This document shows positions 31,810-41,230 of a stretch of DNA of 44,827 nucleotides, piece by piece; within the stretch, counting starts at the first letter, position 1; each line of letters opens with the position of its first letter. Under the pieces are notes generated by a model. The model searched no databases, had not been told where the DNA came from, and saw only the letters and a list, made by a program, of their open reading frames with translations. Both the position numbers and the translations under genes were made by a program. This DNA is from Altibacter sp. (GTDB lineage: Bacteria; Bacteroidota; Bacteroidia; Flavobacteriales; Flavobacteriaceae), in contig NZTP01000005.1 of the NCBI GenBank assembly GCA_002696485.1, positions 1-44,827 on the forward strand. Direction: 5' to 3'.

Positions 31810-31817
31810 TACTTTTG
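31810..31817 (+). promoter_or_regulatory. Predicted -7 element of hppA
   Basis: TACTTTTG is an exact TAnnTTTG match 41 bp before the hppA start. At the -33 distance the sequence is TTT, so that element is weak. Confidence 0.55.
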
Positions 31818-31858
31818 CAGTCGCAAATTTGAAATGATTTCTAATTAACTAAACTATA

Positions 31859-34345
31859 ATGGAACAGAACATTATTTATGTGCCAATTGCACTTTCGGTC
31901 CTCGGACTCCTTTTCATGCTCGTTAAGATGAGCTGGGTAAAAAAGCAAGCCGCAGGAAGCGAGCGCATGCAGTTTATTTCCAAAAGTATCAAAGAAGGTG
32001 CGCTGGCATTTTTGAATGCTGAATACCGTCTTTTGGTCATATTCGCTGTGATCGCTGCTGTATTACTATATATTGTTTCTACGATGGTAGAATCGACCAG
32101 TTGGATGATCGTACCGGCATTTATCTTCGGGGCTATCTTTTCGGCATTGGCCGGAAACATTGGGATGCGCATCGCTACCGAAGCAAATACGCGTACCGCC
32201 GAAGCTGCCAAGACTAGTTTACCTCAGGCATTGAAAGTCTCATTTGGCGGAGGAACCGTCATGGGATTAGGTGTTGCCGGATTGGCAGTATTAGGCCTTA
32301 GTTTATTCTTTATGTTCTTCGTAGGACAGTTTATTGTTGATGGGGGTGATTTTTACGCTCAGATGACCATTGTTCTGGAAGCTCTTGCAGGATTCTCCCT
32401 TGGAGCAGAATCGATCGCACTCTTCGCACGTGTTGGAGGTGGGATCTATACCAAGGCAGCCGATGTGGGGGCCGATCTTGTTGGTAAAGTAGAAGCGGGT
32501 ATTCCCGAGGATGATCCTAGAAACCCGGCAACCATCGCCGATAACGTTGGTGACAACGTGGGTGATGTAGCAGGTATGGGTGCAGACCTTTTTGGATCCT
32601 ATGTAGCAACAGTTTTAGCTGCGATGGTTCTTGGAAATTATGTAATCCGCGATATGTCCCTAAACGGTCAATTTACTGACGCCTTTAGTAATATGGGACC
32701 CATCTTGCTTCCTATTGTGATTGCGGGTGTTGGGATTTTGGCTTCCATTATTGGAACCTTTTTCGTGAAAATTAGCAGCAACGATGCAAAAGAGTCACAA
32801 GTTCAAAAAGCATTAGATATGGGGAACTGGGCTGCGATCCTTCTAACGTTGATCGCCAGTTACTTCTTGATCGATTGGATGCTTCCCGAGACTATGAACA
32901 TGAAGTTCTTTGGAGAAGGATATAAAGAAATTGCCTCGATCAACGTATTTTATTCGGCATGTATCGGGTTGGCCGTAGGAGCTTTGATCTCCTTTGTAAC
33001 GGCATACTACACCAGTCTTGGTAAAAAGCCGGTACTGGATATCGTTAAGAACTCATCTACCGGAGCGGCAACCAATATCATTGCCGGATTGGCAGTGGGG
33101 ATGAAATCTACCTTTGCGTCGGTATTGTTGTTTGCCGCAGCAATCTACGGATCCTACGAACTGGCAGGTTTTTACGGTGTTGCACTAGCAGCTTCTGCCA
33201 TGATGGCGACGACTGCCATGCAGTTGGCAATTGACGCCTTTGGACCTATTGCCGATAATGCAGGGGGTGTTGCTGAAATGAGCGAATTGGAACCTCACGT
33301 TCGTGAACGAACCGACATATTAGACTCAGTAGGAAATACTACGGCGGCTGTGGGTAAAGGGTTTGCGATCGCTTCGGCAGCATTAACAGCATTGGCGTTA
33401 TTTGCAGCCTATGTTACCTTCACAGGTATCGACGGGATCAACATCTTTAGAGCCGATGTTTTGGCAATGTTATTTGTTGGAGGAATGATTCCTGTGGTTT
33501 TCTCTGCCATGGCTATGAAATCGGTTGGAAAAGCAGCGATGGAAATGGTGCAGGAAGTTCGTCGTCAGTTTCGTGAAATCCCGGGAATTATGGAAGGAAC
33601 CGGAACGCCGGAGTATGCTAAATGTGTTGATATTTCTACAAAAGCGGCACTAAAGGAAATGTTGCTTCCGGGTCTTTTAACCATTATCACACCTATCATC
33701 ATCGGATTGATCTTTGGAGCAGAGCCTTTAGGAGGCTATATGGCCGGAGTATGTGTGAGTGGTGTAATGTGGGCGATCTTCCAGAATAATGCTGGAGGTG
33801 CATGGGATAATGCTAAGAAGTCCTTTGAGGCCGGTGTCATGATCAATGGTGAAATGACTTACAAAGGAAGTGACGCGCACAAAGCAGCGGTTACAGGTGA
33901 TACAGTTGGTGATCCATTTAAAGATACCTCCGGACCTTCTATGAATATCTTGATCAAGTTAACATGTTTGGTAGGATTGGTAATTGCTCCTATCTTAGGA
34001 GATCACGGAACTGTAGCTATGGATGCTGCGGATAATCTTACTGAAGAAATGGTTTTTATTGATGAAGATGGAAATGAAACTATTCTTACCAATACTGAAG
34101 CAGAGCAAGCCGGAAGTGCTGCCGTGGTAACTAAAGAAATACAAGTTGAATATTCGGTTGACGGAGACGTGACAACAGCGAACGTGACTATAGAGATCAC
34201 TAAGGATGGTGAAACCACAAAAGATACGCAAACATTTACGGGAACTGAAGCTGAGGTAAAAGCCAAGGTAAAAGCGCTCACTGAAACTGAAGAGACTGCT
34301 ACTCAAAAAAATGTAGTTAAGAAAGTGGAAAAACGAATCAACTAG
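31859..34345 (+). CDS. hppA: K+-dependent membrane pyrophosphatase (ion pump) with acidic C-terminal extension
   Basis: 828 residues. It couples PPi hydrolysis to H+ or Na+ export across the inner membrane. The substrate-binding signature lies in [20 protein letters not shown] and the following [20 protein letters not shown]. Sixteen or so hydrophobic helices end near residue 712 ([14 protein letters not shown]). [10 protein letters not shown] has Ala where K+-independent enzymes carry Lys, predicting K+ dependence. Ion specificity cannot be decided from what I see. Residues about 717-828 form an extra hydrophilic Glu/Thr-rich tail ([27 protein letters not shown], then a Lys-rich end). By family topology the tail would face the periplasm. 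Confidence 0.95.
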   Translation: MEQNIIYVPIALSVLGLLFMLVKMSWVKKQAAGSERMQFISKSIKEGALAFLNAEYRLLVIFAVIAAVLLYIVSTMVESTSWMIVPAFIFGAIFSALAGNIGMRIATEANTRTAEAAKTSLPQALKVSFGGGTVMGLGVAGLAVLGLSLFFMFFVGQFIVDGGDFYAQMTIVLEALAGFSLGAESIALFARVGGGIYTKAADVGADLVGKVEAGIPEDDPRNPATIADNVGDNVGDVAGMGADLFGSYVATVLAAMVLGNYVIRDMSLNGQFTDAFSNMGPILLPIVIAGVGILASIIGTFFVKISSNDAKESQVQKALDMGNWAAILLTLIASYFLIDWMLPETMNMKFFGEGYKEIASINVFYSACIGLAVGALISFVTAYYTSLGKKPVLDIVKNSSTGAATNIIAGLAVGMKSTFASVLLFAAAIYGSYELAGFYGVALAASAMMATTAMQLAIDAFGPIADNAGGVAEMSELEPHVRERTDILDSVGNTTAAVGKGFAIASAALTALALFAAYVTFTGIDGINIFRADVLAMLFVGGMIPVVFSAMAMKSVGKAAMEMVQEVRRQFREIPGIMEGTGTPEYAKCVDISTKAALKEMLLPGLLTIITPIIIGLIFGAEPLGGYMAGVCVSGVMWAIFQNNAGGAWDNAKKSFEAGVMINGEMTYKGSDAHKAAVTGDTVGDPFKDTSGPSMNILIKLTCLVGLVIAPILGDHGTVAMDAADNLTEEMVFIDEDGNETILTNTEAEQAGSAAVVTKEIQVEYSVDGDVTTANVTIEITKDGETTKDTQTFTGTEAEVKAKVKALTETEETATQKNVVKKVEKRIN

Positions 34346-34380
34346 TCCTACAAGTTGGTTTAATTCCTAAATTATCCTTA

Positions 34381-34407
34381 AAACCCTGCCACTCGCAGGG
34401 TTTTTTT
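34381..34407 (+). terminator. Intrinsic terminator after hppA
   Basis: AAACCCTGC (34381-34389) pairs with GCAGGGTTT (34395-34403) around CACTC, followed by further T residues. Confidence 0.92.
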
Positions 34408-34432
34408 GTGGATTTCACTATCTTAGTATTAG

Positions 34433-35698
34433 ATGAACTACGAAGACCTTATTACATTAGGGATTGCTTTTGGACTGGGATTGTTGGTAGGTGTTCAACG
34501 AGAACGCACCGACAATAAAATGGCCGGGGTGCGTACCTTTACTCTTATTTCCATCTTGGGAGTTGTTTCGGGATTTCTTACCCGAGAATTTGATAATCCG
34601 TTTATTTTACCGGTCTTGGGACTCTCCATTACGGCACTTTTGATCATGGCCAATGTGATTAAAGTGAAGAAAATCAATGATATTGATATTGGTCAAACGA
34701 CCGAAGTTGCAGCTTTGCTTATGTTCGCCATTGGCGCCTATCTTGTTATGGGAAGTCAAGTCATTGGGGTGATATTGGGAGGTACTTTGGCAATTCTGTT
34801 ATATGTAAAAGAGCATTTACATAATTTTATAGATCGATTGAAAGATAAGGACCTTGCTGCTATTATGACCTTTGCGGGGATCTCGCTGGTCATCTTACCT
34901 ATTCTTCCCAATCAAACCTATGGACCACTTGATGTGCTTAATCCACGAAACATATGGTTTATGGTAACTTTGATCGTTGGGATTAGTGTGGTAGGTTATT
35001 TCATTTATAAGTTCGTTGGAAAAAAGGTTGGAATCATATCGAATGGTGTGTTAGGAGGACTCATTAGCAGTACCGCTACCACAGTAAGTTATGCAAGGAA
35101 AACAGCCGACTCCAAAGACATTGACAAGATCGCAGCCTTTGTGATCACGGCAGCCTCGACTATTGCCTTAGCACGTATTTTGGTGGAAGTAGGTATCGTG
35201 ATCCCTGAAAAATTACCGCAGATCATGCTGCCCATTTTAGTAGAATTTGTGATCATGATTCTTTTGTGTATTGGACTATTTTATATAATCAATAAGGATG
35301 GAGGAGATGACGAAATGCCGGAACCTAAAAATCCTGCCCAATTTAAAAGTGCATTGATCTTCGGATTGCTGTACGGATTTATCCTATTGGCTGTGGCTTT
35401 TACCAAAGAAGAATTTGGTAACAATGCGCTTTATATTGTCTCCATAATTAGTGGTCTTACCGATGTGGATGCGATCACACTATCGTTATCACAATTAATG
35501 AAAGGAGACGGTTTGGAGGTATCCACAGGATGGCGACTTATTTTGTTGGCCTCCTTGTCCAATCTTCTTTTTAAAGGGATTATGGCAGCCGTATTAGGAA
35601 CACGTCGATTGGCAAAATGGGTTGCAATTTCCTTTGGGATCTCGATTGTCACCGGATTGTTGATTATGTGGTTGTGGCCGGAATCCTGGCACTTTTAA
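34433..35698 (+). CDS. MgtC/SapB-DUF4010 family membrane protein
   Basis: 421 residues, about 12 hydrophobic segments. The N-terminus LGIAFGLGLLVGVQRERTDNKMAGVRTFTLISILG is the MgtC/SapB-like signature. The C-terminal part (LIFGLLYGFILLAVAFTKEEFGNNALYIVSIISGLTDVDAITLS) is DUF4010. Inner-membrane protein of unknown transport or sensing role. MgtC-type domains are linked to Mg2+ limitation and acid stress in other bacteria, but that cannot be transferred safely. It ends 1 bp before the App1-like gene starts, so the two are probably co-transcribed. Confidence 0.88.
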   Translation: MNYEDLITLGIAFGLGLLVGVQRERTDNKMAGVRTFTLISILGVVSGFLTREFDNPFILPVLGLSITALLIMANVIKVKKINDIDIGQTTEVAALLMFAIGAYLVMGSQVIGVILGGTLAILLYVKEHLHNFIDRLKDKDLAAIMTFAGISLVILPILPNQTYGPLDVLNPRNIWFMVTLIVGISVVGYFIYKFVGKKVGIISNGVLGGLISSTATTVSYARKTADSKDIDKIAAFVITAASTIALARILVEVGIVIPEKLPQIMLPILVEFVIMILLCIGLFYIINKDGGDDEMPEPKNPAQFKSALIFGLLYGFILLAVAFTKEEFGNNALYIVSIISGLTDVDAITLSLSQLMKGDGLEVSTGWRLILLASLSNLLFKGIMAAVLGTRRLAKWVAISFGISIVTGLLIMWLWPESWHF

Positions 35699-35699
35699 T

Positions 35700-36704
35700 A
35701 TGGGATGGTTCAAGAAAGATCCGCTTCAAATTATCGTTTTCCAAAGCTATGGCACAGACGACCATCTGTATATACGCGGAAGAGCATTGGAAGATGAGAA
35801 TATAAACCTTTCAAAAAAAGGTTTTTTCAGTCTACTGAAAAATTCTATCAAACGTTTTGAAACCGATGAGGTAGCACATACAAAACTCAGGATCAAACTT
35901 CCCGATGACAGGATATTTTACACCACTACCGATGCGAAAGGCTATTTTAAATTTTCAGAAACCATCCATGGCCTAACACCGCTGTGCAATGAAGAGCATT
36001 GGTTACACATAGAACTGGCCTTTGAAGATGAGCACCCGGGTTGGGTCATAAAGAATAACAATCGATTTCCCGGCGACGTCCTAATTCCGGATAGCAATCC
36101 GGGATTCGGGGTGGTGAGTGACATTGACGATACGATTATACATACCGGTGTCGCTTCATTTTTAAAGTTGAAACTGGTCTTTAATACCTTTTTTAGAAAT
36201 GCGGAAAGCAGGTCGCCCTTGGAAGGCGCATCAAAATTCTATCACCTGTTACATCGCGGCAGGGATGGTGCAAGTGCGAACCCCATGTTCTATGCGAGTC
36301 ACAGTCCTTGGAATCTTTACCGATATTTAGAACTGTTCTTGAAAACGAACAATTTTCCGAAGGGACCCATCCTGCTTCGGAATTTACCAAGACCGTTTGG
36401 AAAGAAAGATCCTTCAGAAAAACCACAGAAACAAAAAGAGATTCTAGATATTCTTACCACGTATCCTGCGATGAAATTTATTTTGGTAGGAGACAGTGGA
36501 GAGCATGATGCCGATATTTACATAGAAATAGCGGAAAAATTTCCAGATCGCATCTTAGCGATCTATTTAAGAAGTGTAAAACACAAAAAGAAGGTCTTAC
36601 GGGTAAAGAGCCTGTTTTCAGAATATAAGACAACCCCGGCACTTCTGGTAGAGGACAGTGCAGAGGCCATTGTGCATGCTCGCTCTCTGGGATTTATTGA
36701 ATAG
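35700..36704 (+). CDS. App1-like (DUF2183) HAD-type phosphatase
   Basis: 334 residues. The N-terminal half is a beta-rich domain (IIVFQSYGTDDHLYIRGRALED, LPDDRIFYTTTDAKGYFKF). The catalytic half starts at SDIDDTIIHTG with Asp141 and Asp143, and has YASHSPWNLYRYLELFL and ILVGDSGEHDADIY (third HAD motif). Yeast App1 is a phosphatidate phosphatase; bacterial homologues are uncharacterised. It is coupled to the DUF4010 gene and its 3' end overlaps that of convergent ppk1 by 11 bp. A lipid- or phosphate-related role near the PPi/polyP genes is plausible. Confidence 0.9.
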   Translation: MGWFKKDPLQIIVFQSYGTDDHLYIRGRALEDENINLSKKGFFSLLKNSIKRFETDEVAHTKLRIKLPDDRIFYTTTDAKGYFKFSETIHGLTPLCNEEHWLHIELAFEDEHPGWVIKNNNRFPGDVLIPDSNPGFGVVSDIDDTIIHTGVASFLKLKLVFNTFFRNAESRSPLEGASKFYHLLHRGRDGASANPMFYASHSPWNLYRYLELFLKTNNFPKGPILLRNLPRPFGKKDPSEKPQKQKEILDILTTYPAMKFILVGDSGEHDADIYIEIAEKFPDRILAIYLRSVKHKKKVLRVKSLFSEYKTTPALLVEDSAEAIVHARSLGFIE

Positions 36705-38727
36705 ATTCTTGAAAATAATCGTACGTCGCCAATTGCGCCTGAACTTCAGGTTTGTTATGCGGAACGTAGTTATTGTTCTGGTCGGCATCGATAATTCGGG
36801 CCTTTACGTTATCTCTTAATTGAATTTGCAGGAGGTCTTTAATAGTTTTCTTGTGATTTTGATCGTAAATTGGGGTCACCACTTCTATCCTATGATTTAG
36901 ATTACGCGTCATCCAATCGGCAGAACCAATATAGACGATTTCCTCCCCATTGTTTCCAAAAATATATACGCGTCCATGCTCTAAAAAGCGATCGACAATG
37001 GAGGTTACCGTAATGTTCTCACTCTGTCCTTTTATCCCCGGAACCAACGAACAGATCCCGCGAATGAGCAATTGTACATTCACTCCTGCATTACTGGCGC
37101 GGTACAACAATTTTATCATGTCTTTGTCTTCCAGACTGTTCATTTTCAAAAGAATATGACTTTCTTTTCCGGCCTGGGCGAATTCGATCTCGTTATTGAC
37201 CAGTTCGGTGAATTTTACACGCGAGGTGAAAGGGGAAACCAGCAATCTTTTGGTTTTGGGTACAATGATAGTACGTTCAAGCACCAAAAAAACTTTGTTG
37301 AGCTCTTTCGTGATCTTCGAATGAGCAGTCATTAGACCAAAGTCAGTGTATAAGGTAGCCGTTTTTTCATTGAAATTTCCGGTAGCTATGTAGGCATAGC
37401 GTTTCGGTTTTTCCTCTTCGTCTCGCTCAATATACAGGATCTTAGAATGTACTTTAATGTCCGGGTAACTATAGATTACCTTGGCACCGTTCTTTTCGAA
37501 GATGGCACCCCATTTTAAATTATTGTGTTCATCAAAGCGCGCTTTTACCTCAATGAACACGGTCACTTTTTTTCCGTTCTTGGCAGCTTTGGTTATCGCA
37601 TCGTTCAACCGGGATTCACTGGCCGCGCGATAGATGGTGATTTTTATTTTTGTGACATGCGGATCGTCTGCCGCTTCTTCGATCAATTGTATCACAGGTT
37701 CGAAAGACTGATACGGGTAATGTAATAAGTGATCTTTCTTTTCGATCGCTTTCAGTATTGAAGGTTCTTTCAAGACAGGATGTGGGAGCGGCGCTAAAGG
37801 AGTGTTCGACAGATCTTTATGGGTAGGGTTGGGAAACTCGAAAAAATCCTTGAAATTATGATAAGGCCCACCCAAAACAATGTCGGCAGTACTTGCATCC
37901 AACGCATTCTTGAGCGTTTCTACAAACGTCTTTGGCATTGCACTATCTACGAGCACTCGTGTGGCCTGACCCGTGGCCCGCTTTGGGAGCGATTTTTCAA
38001 TCTTATCTTTTAGATTTCCTGAGAACTCATCCTCGATGTACAATTCTGCATCTCTGGAGATCTTTATACAATAATAGGTGGTTTTTTCTTCCTTTTCCGG
38101 GGTCTGGTTGAGGTTGTACTTTAAAATATCATCGATAAAGGTAATGTAGTACTTTCCTTGTATCTTCGGAAAAACAAAGAACCGCGGTTCATCTTTTGGG
38201 ATCTCGACTAACTGGTATTGAGTCTCTGAAACGATACCGGCGAGATACAGTGCTTCATTCTCTACAAATATGGGATCTGAATGTTTGAAATCGAACTTTT
38301 TGGCGTTTAGGGAATCTTTCAGCGTGTCACAATAATACGATTTAGCAATTTCCTTTTGAGTTGCGGTAAACTGCTTGTGATGGATCAAGAAGATATTCTC
38401 TTGTTCCAAGGCAGGGATTATTTGCTTCTGAAAGATTTGGCCAAACTCATCTTGTTGCAGATCCACTTGTTTTTTGATCTCACGAAGCACCTTGTTCGGT
38501 TTGGTGATCAATTTTTTCCGAAGCGGCTTTTCAACATTTTTTATTTGTCGTATATCTGAAACGCGCACCCTGAAAAATTCGTCCAGATTCGAAGAGTAGA
38601 TCGCTAAGAATTTGATGCGTTCGAACAGGGGATTTCTTTTGTCTGCAGCTTCCTGAAGGACCCGATGGTTGAATCGCAGCCAAGACAGGTCACGATGATA
38701 GTATTTGGTGTTGTAGAGTGATGCCAT
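36694..38727 (-). CDS. ppk1: Polyphosphate kinase 1
   Basis: 677 residues. Reversibly makes polyphosphate from ATP, peripheral at the inner membrane. The N-terminal domain has YYHRDLSWLRFNHRVLQEA and YSSNLDEFFRVRVSDIRQ. The catalytic domains have HYPYQSFEPVIQLIEEAADDP and KVTVFIEVKARFDEHNN. The likely phosphorylated His is in PDIKVHSKILYI, followed by YAYIATGNFNEKTATLYTDFGLMT. The C-terminal RVYIFGNNGEEIVYIGSADWMTRNLNHRIE is diagnostic. Length is normal. It starts 51 bp after the deoxynucleoside kinase gene and ends head-to-head with the App1-like gene. Confidence 0.97.
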   Translation of the reverse strand: MASLYNTKYYHRDLSWLRFNHRVLQEAADKRNPLFERIKFLAIYSSNLDEFFRVRVSDIRQIKNVEKPLRKKLITKPNKVLREIKKQVDLQQDEFGQIFQKQIIPALEQENIFLIHHKQFTATQKEIAKSYYCDTLKDSLNAKKFDFKHSDPIFVENEALYLAGIVSETQYQLVEIPKDEPRFFVFPKIQGKYYITFIDDILKYNLNQTPEKEEKTTYYCIKISRDAELYIEDEFSGNLKDKIEKSLPKRATGQATRVLVDSAMPKTFVETLKNALDASTADIVLGGPYHNFKDFFEFPNPTHKDLSNTPLAPLPHPVLKEPSILKAIEKKDHLLHYPYQSFEPVIQLIEEAADDPHVTKIKITIYRAASESRLNDAITKAAKNGKKVTVFIEVKARFDEHNNLKWGAIFEKNGAKVIYSYPDIKVHSKILYIERDEEEKPKRYAYIATGNFNEKTATLYTDFGLMTAHSKITKELNKVFLVLERTIIVPKTKRLLVSPFTSRVKFTELVNNEIEFAQAGKESHILLKMNSLEDKDMIKLLYRASNAGVNVQLLIRGICSLVPGIKGQSENITVTSIVDRFLEHGRVYIFGNNGEEIVYIGSADWMTRNLNHRIEVVTPIYDQNHKKTIKDLLQIQLRDNVKARIIDADQNNNYVPHNKPEVQAQLATYDYFQESIQ

Positions 38728-38778
38728 AAGTCACCGCAAAGTAAGCGATTAAAAAGGCAGTCAAGTGTAAGAGAAATG

Positions 38779-39399
38779 TTAAGTTTTAAATAAACCGTGC
38801 AGCTCTGCATCGATCTTGTTTATGACTTCCCCCAGATGCTCCGGATTGTCAACAAAATCAAGACTGTCGACATCGAGCACGATCAAATTACCTTTGTCGT
38901 ATTCATGCACCCAAGCTTCATAGCGTTCGTTCAAACGGCTTAGATAGTCGATGCTTATGGAATTTTCATATTCGCGTCCTCGCTTGTGGATCTGATTCAC
39001 CAGATTTGGTATAGAACTTCGAAGATAGATCAACAGGTCCGGACCTTCGGTAACACTTTCCATAAGATCGAACAACGAGCGGTAATTTTCATAGTCCCTG
39101 TTGGTCATAAGACCCATGGCATGGAGATTTGGCGCAAAGATATAGGCGTCTTCATAGATGGTGCGATCCTGTACAATGTCTTTCCCGCTCTTGCGTATAT
39201 CGAGGATTTGTCTAAACCTACTGTTTAAGAAATAGATCTGAAGGTTAAAAGACCAGCGTTCCATTTGGTTGTAGAAATCGTCAAGGTACGGGTTATCCTC
39301 TACATCCTCAAAATGGGCTTTCCATTTATAATGTTTTGCCAGTAAACGCGTTAAGGTGGTTTTTCCGGAGCCTATGTTCCCTGCGATCGCGACGTGCAT
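38779..39399 (-). CDS. Deoxynucleoside kinase
   Basis: 206 residues. Salvage enzyme that phosphorylates deoxynucleosides with ATP. The P-loop is AIAGNIGSGKTTLTRLLA. ERWSFNLQIYFLNSRFRQ and VQDRTIYEDAYIFAPN (the Asp-Arg motif) identify the dCK/dGK-type family, and YLRSSIPNLVNQIHKRGREYE is the lid region. Substrate preference cannot be read. It follows the exported hypothetical gene by 5 bp and precedes ppk1, probably in one transcript. Confidence 0.93.
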   Translation of the reverse strand: MHVAIAGNIGSGKTTLTRLLAKHYKWKAHFEDVEDNPYLDDFYNQMERWSFNLQIYFLNSRFRQILDIRKSGKDIVQDRTIYEDAYIFAPNLHAMGLMTNRDYENYRSLFDLMESVTEGPDLLIYLRSSIPNLVNQIHKRGREYENSISIDYLSRLNERYEAWVHEYDKGNLIVLDVDSLDFVDNPEHLGEVINKIDAELHGLFKT

Positions 39400-39404
39400 A
39401 AATC

Positions 39405-40202
39405 TTACTGCTTAGGTGGTGTTAGTGAAAAAGTGAGAATATTAATTCCGTCATAAATATACAGTAAATCTTGACTAAGCTGCAAGTCTTTTATAGGGTT
39501 TTCGGGCAGTTCAATTTTTATGGGATGAATGGTTTTTTCTGAATTTTCCTTCGGAAGCATCTGTATCGTATACAACGCATTCGCTTTGAGGGCCAACACC
39601 TTTTCGTTCTGCTGAATGATCTTTTCGAAATTCATGGCTTCCATTTCCGAAAGCAAGCTTCCGTAGACGTTGAAAGCGCGTAACATACGTTCGGTTAACA
39701 TAAAACAATAATTGAAATTACTGGCCTGCGATAGCAATTTCCCCGAAAAAGGTTGCGAAACGATGGTCTTCCTGTTACTGCGATAATCGAACAACTCGAG
39801 TTGTTGGGTATCTACATTAAATATCCAAAGAAGGTTATTTCCGGCATTGGTGGCGGTACTAACAGTTACGAATTGAGGTAGATTGTTGAAGTTGATCCGC
39901 TCGATCTCATTCAATCTGTTGTCAACAAAGACTACGGTATTTACTGTTTCGTAAAAGATTACAATCTTTAATGGATTGATAATATCCACCGAAGCAATTT
40001 TTCCTAATTGGAAATCACTGTATACATACACACCTTCCGAACCTTGCTTGTGGAGAATATTGTCTTTAATAAAATAGAGTTGCTTGTAATTGTCAAACCC
40101 AATAAATTTGTCGGCTTGCAACGGTAACGTGGCCACAGGTTTCAATTCCTGGCTAAAAAGACATGGAACTGAGATAAAAAATAGAAAAGCGAATAGTTTC
40201 AT
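39405..40202 (-). CDS. Hypothetical exported protein (possible beta-propeller)
   Basis: 265 residues from ATG 40202, chosen because the signal peptide (MKLFAFLFFISVPCLFSQ) starts there. A start six codons further up is possible. The mature part is a series of short strands (LYFIKDNILHKQGSEGVYVYSD, KIVIFYETVNTVVFVDNRLNEIERINF, LLWIFNVDTQQLELFDYRSNRKT) at about 40-residue intervals, suggesting a beta-propeller. No catalytic motif. Similar proteins are common in flavobacteria next to a dNK gene, from memory only. Function unknown. Confidence 0.8.
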   Translation of the reverse strand: MKLFAFLFFISVPCLFSQELKPVATLPLQADKFIGFDNYKQLYFIKDNILHKQGSEGVYVYSDFQLGKIASVDIINPLKIVIFYETVNTVVFVDNRLNEIERINFNNLPQFVTVSTATNAGNNLLWIFNVDTQQLELFDYRSNRKTIVSQPFSGKLLSQASNFNYCFMLTERMLRAFNVYGSLLSEMEAMNFEKIIQQNEKVLALKANALYTIQMLPKENSEKTIHPIKIELPENPIKDLQLSQDLLYIYDGINILTFSLTPPKQ

Positions 40203-40303
40203 AGGGACCACAAGGTACAAAATGAACGGCTATAATAGAATGTTTGTAACTTGTAACGCTTAAAAAAATCGATCGTCCTTTTACCAACACCAACGATACA
40301 ATT

Positions 40304-41128
40304 ATGCTCATAAAACTAGAACTATCGCTATTTTGCCTCCTTTTTGCTCTGGGAACGCTCGCCGCACAGGATTTCAGTGGGATCGCGACATATAAGACAG
40401 ACAGAAAAGTTGATTTAAAACTGAGCGATGACTCCTCAGATGCAATAAAGGCACAGTTGGCAGCCCAAGTGAGGAGACAATTTCAGAAGGAGTATGCACT
40501 TACTTTTACAGCCAACGAAGCACTTTATAAAGAAATTAAAAGTCTTGAGAAACCACAGGCAGCATCTTCCGGCGGGATCAATATTGTAGTGCAAGGGACC
40601 ACGGATATATTGTATCGAAATATAGCAGAGAACCTATATCTCAATGAAACGGAGATCATGAGCAAACCTTTCTTAATACGCGACACCCTTGAGAAACCCA
40701 AATGGAAATTGCAAAAGGATGTCAAGAACATTGGGGAATACACCTGCTTTAAGGCCACTTATACCCGTGAAGTGACCGAACAGATTTTCGATAGTGCTAC
40801 CGATAGTCTGCTGGAAGTTAAGAAGAATCAAATAACAACAGCGTGGTATACCTTGGATATTCCGGTACCACACGGACCCGACACATATTGGGGGCTTCCG
40901 GGTTTGATCTTGGAAGTTAATGATGGCGATCTAACCATCCTTTGCTCAAAAATCGTCCTGAACCCGGAGAAAGGCATTGATCTCCAGCGTCCAAAAGCTG
41001 GTAAGGAGGTAAGCCAAGTAGAATATGATATAATACGGGATAAGAAATCTAAAGAAATGTTAGAGCAGTTCCAAAGTAGCGGGCGCCGTGAGAAAGGCAA
41101 TAATGTTCAAATTCGCATTGGTGGTTAG
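40304..41128 (+). CDS. GLPGLI family exported protein (copy 1)
   Basis: 274 residues. Signal peptide ending LGTLAAQ, then DFSGIATYKTDRKVDL. The family signature is in VPHGPDTYWGLPGLILEVNDGDL. Also visible are YKEIKSLEKP, NLYLNETEIMSKPFLIRD and the core WKLQKDVKNIGEYTCFKATYT. The C-terminus ends VQIRIGG. GLPGLI proteins are periplasmic or outer-membrane-associated Bacteroidota proteins of unknown function, frequently next to TonB-receptor-like genes, as here. It has a closely related copy 100 bp downstream. Confidence 0.92.
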   Translation: MLIKLELSLFCLLFALGTLAAQDFSGIATYKTDRKVDLKLSDDSSDAIKAQLAAQVRRQFQKEYALTFTANEALYKEIKSLEKPQAASSGGINIVVQGTTDILYRNIAENLYLNETEIMSKPFLIRDTLEKPKWKLQKDVKNIGEYTCFKATYTREVTEQIFDSATDSLLEVKKNQITTAWYTLDIPVPHGPDTYWGLPGLILEVNDGDLTILCSKIVLNPEKGIDLQRPKAGKEVSQVEYDIIRDKKSKEMLEQFQSSGRREKGNNVQIRIGG

Positions 41129-41230
41129 AGCCATGGAGCGCTGTTAAACCTTATAAATAAATAATAGTCGAAGGATCGTGTAACAAAATGTGTATTTTGG
41201 TACCTAACAGTATATCCTAATATGTAAACT

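Noticed and set aside
34003-34306. Minus-strand Ser/Val-rich frames opposite the hppA tail
   Set aside because: I considered whether the unusual hppA tail was a frameshift into a separate gene. The plus frame is continuous and in phase, with no start signal on the other strand.
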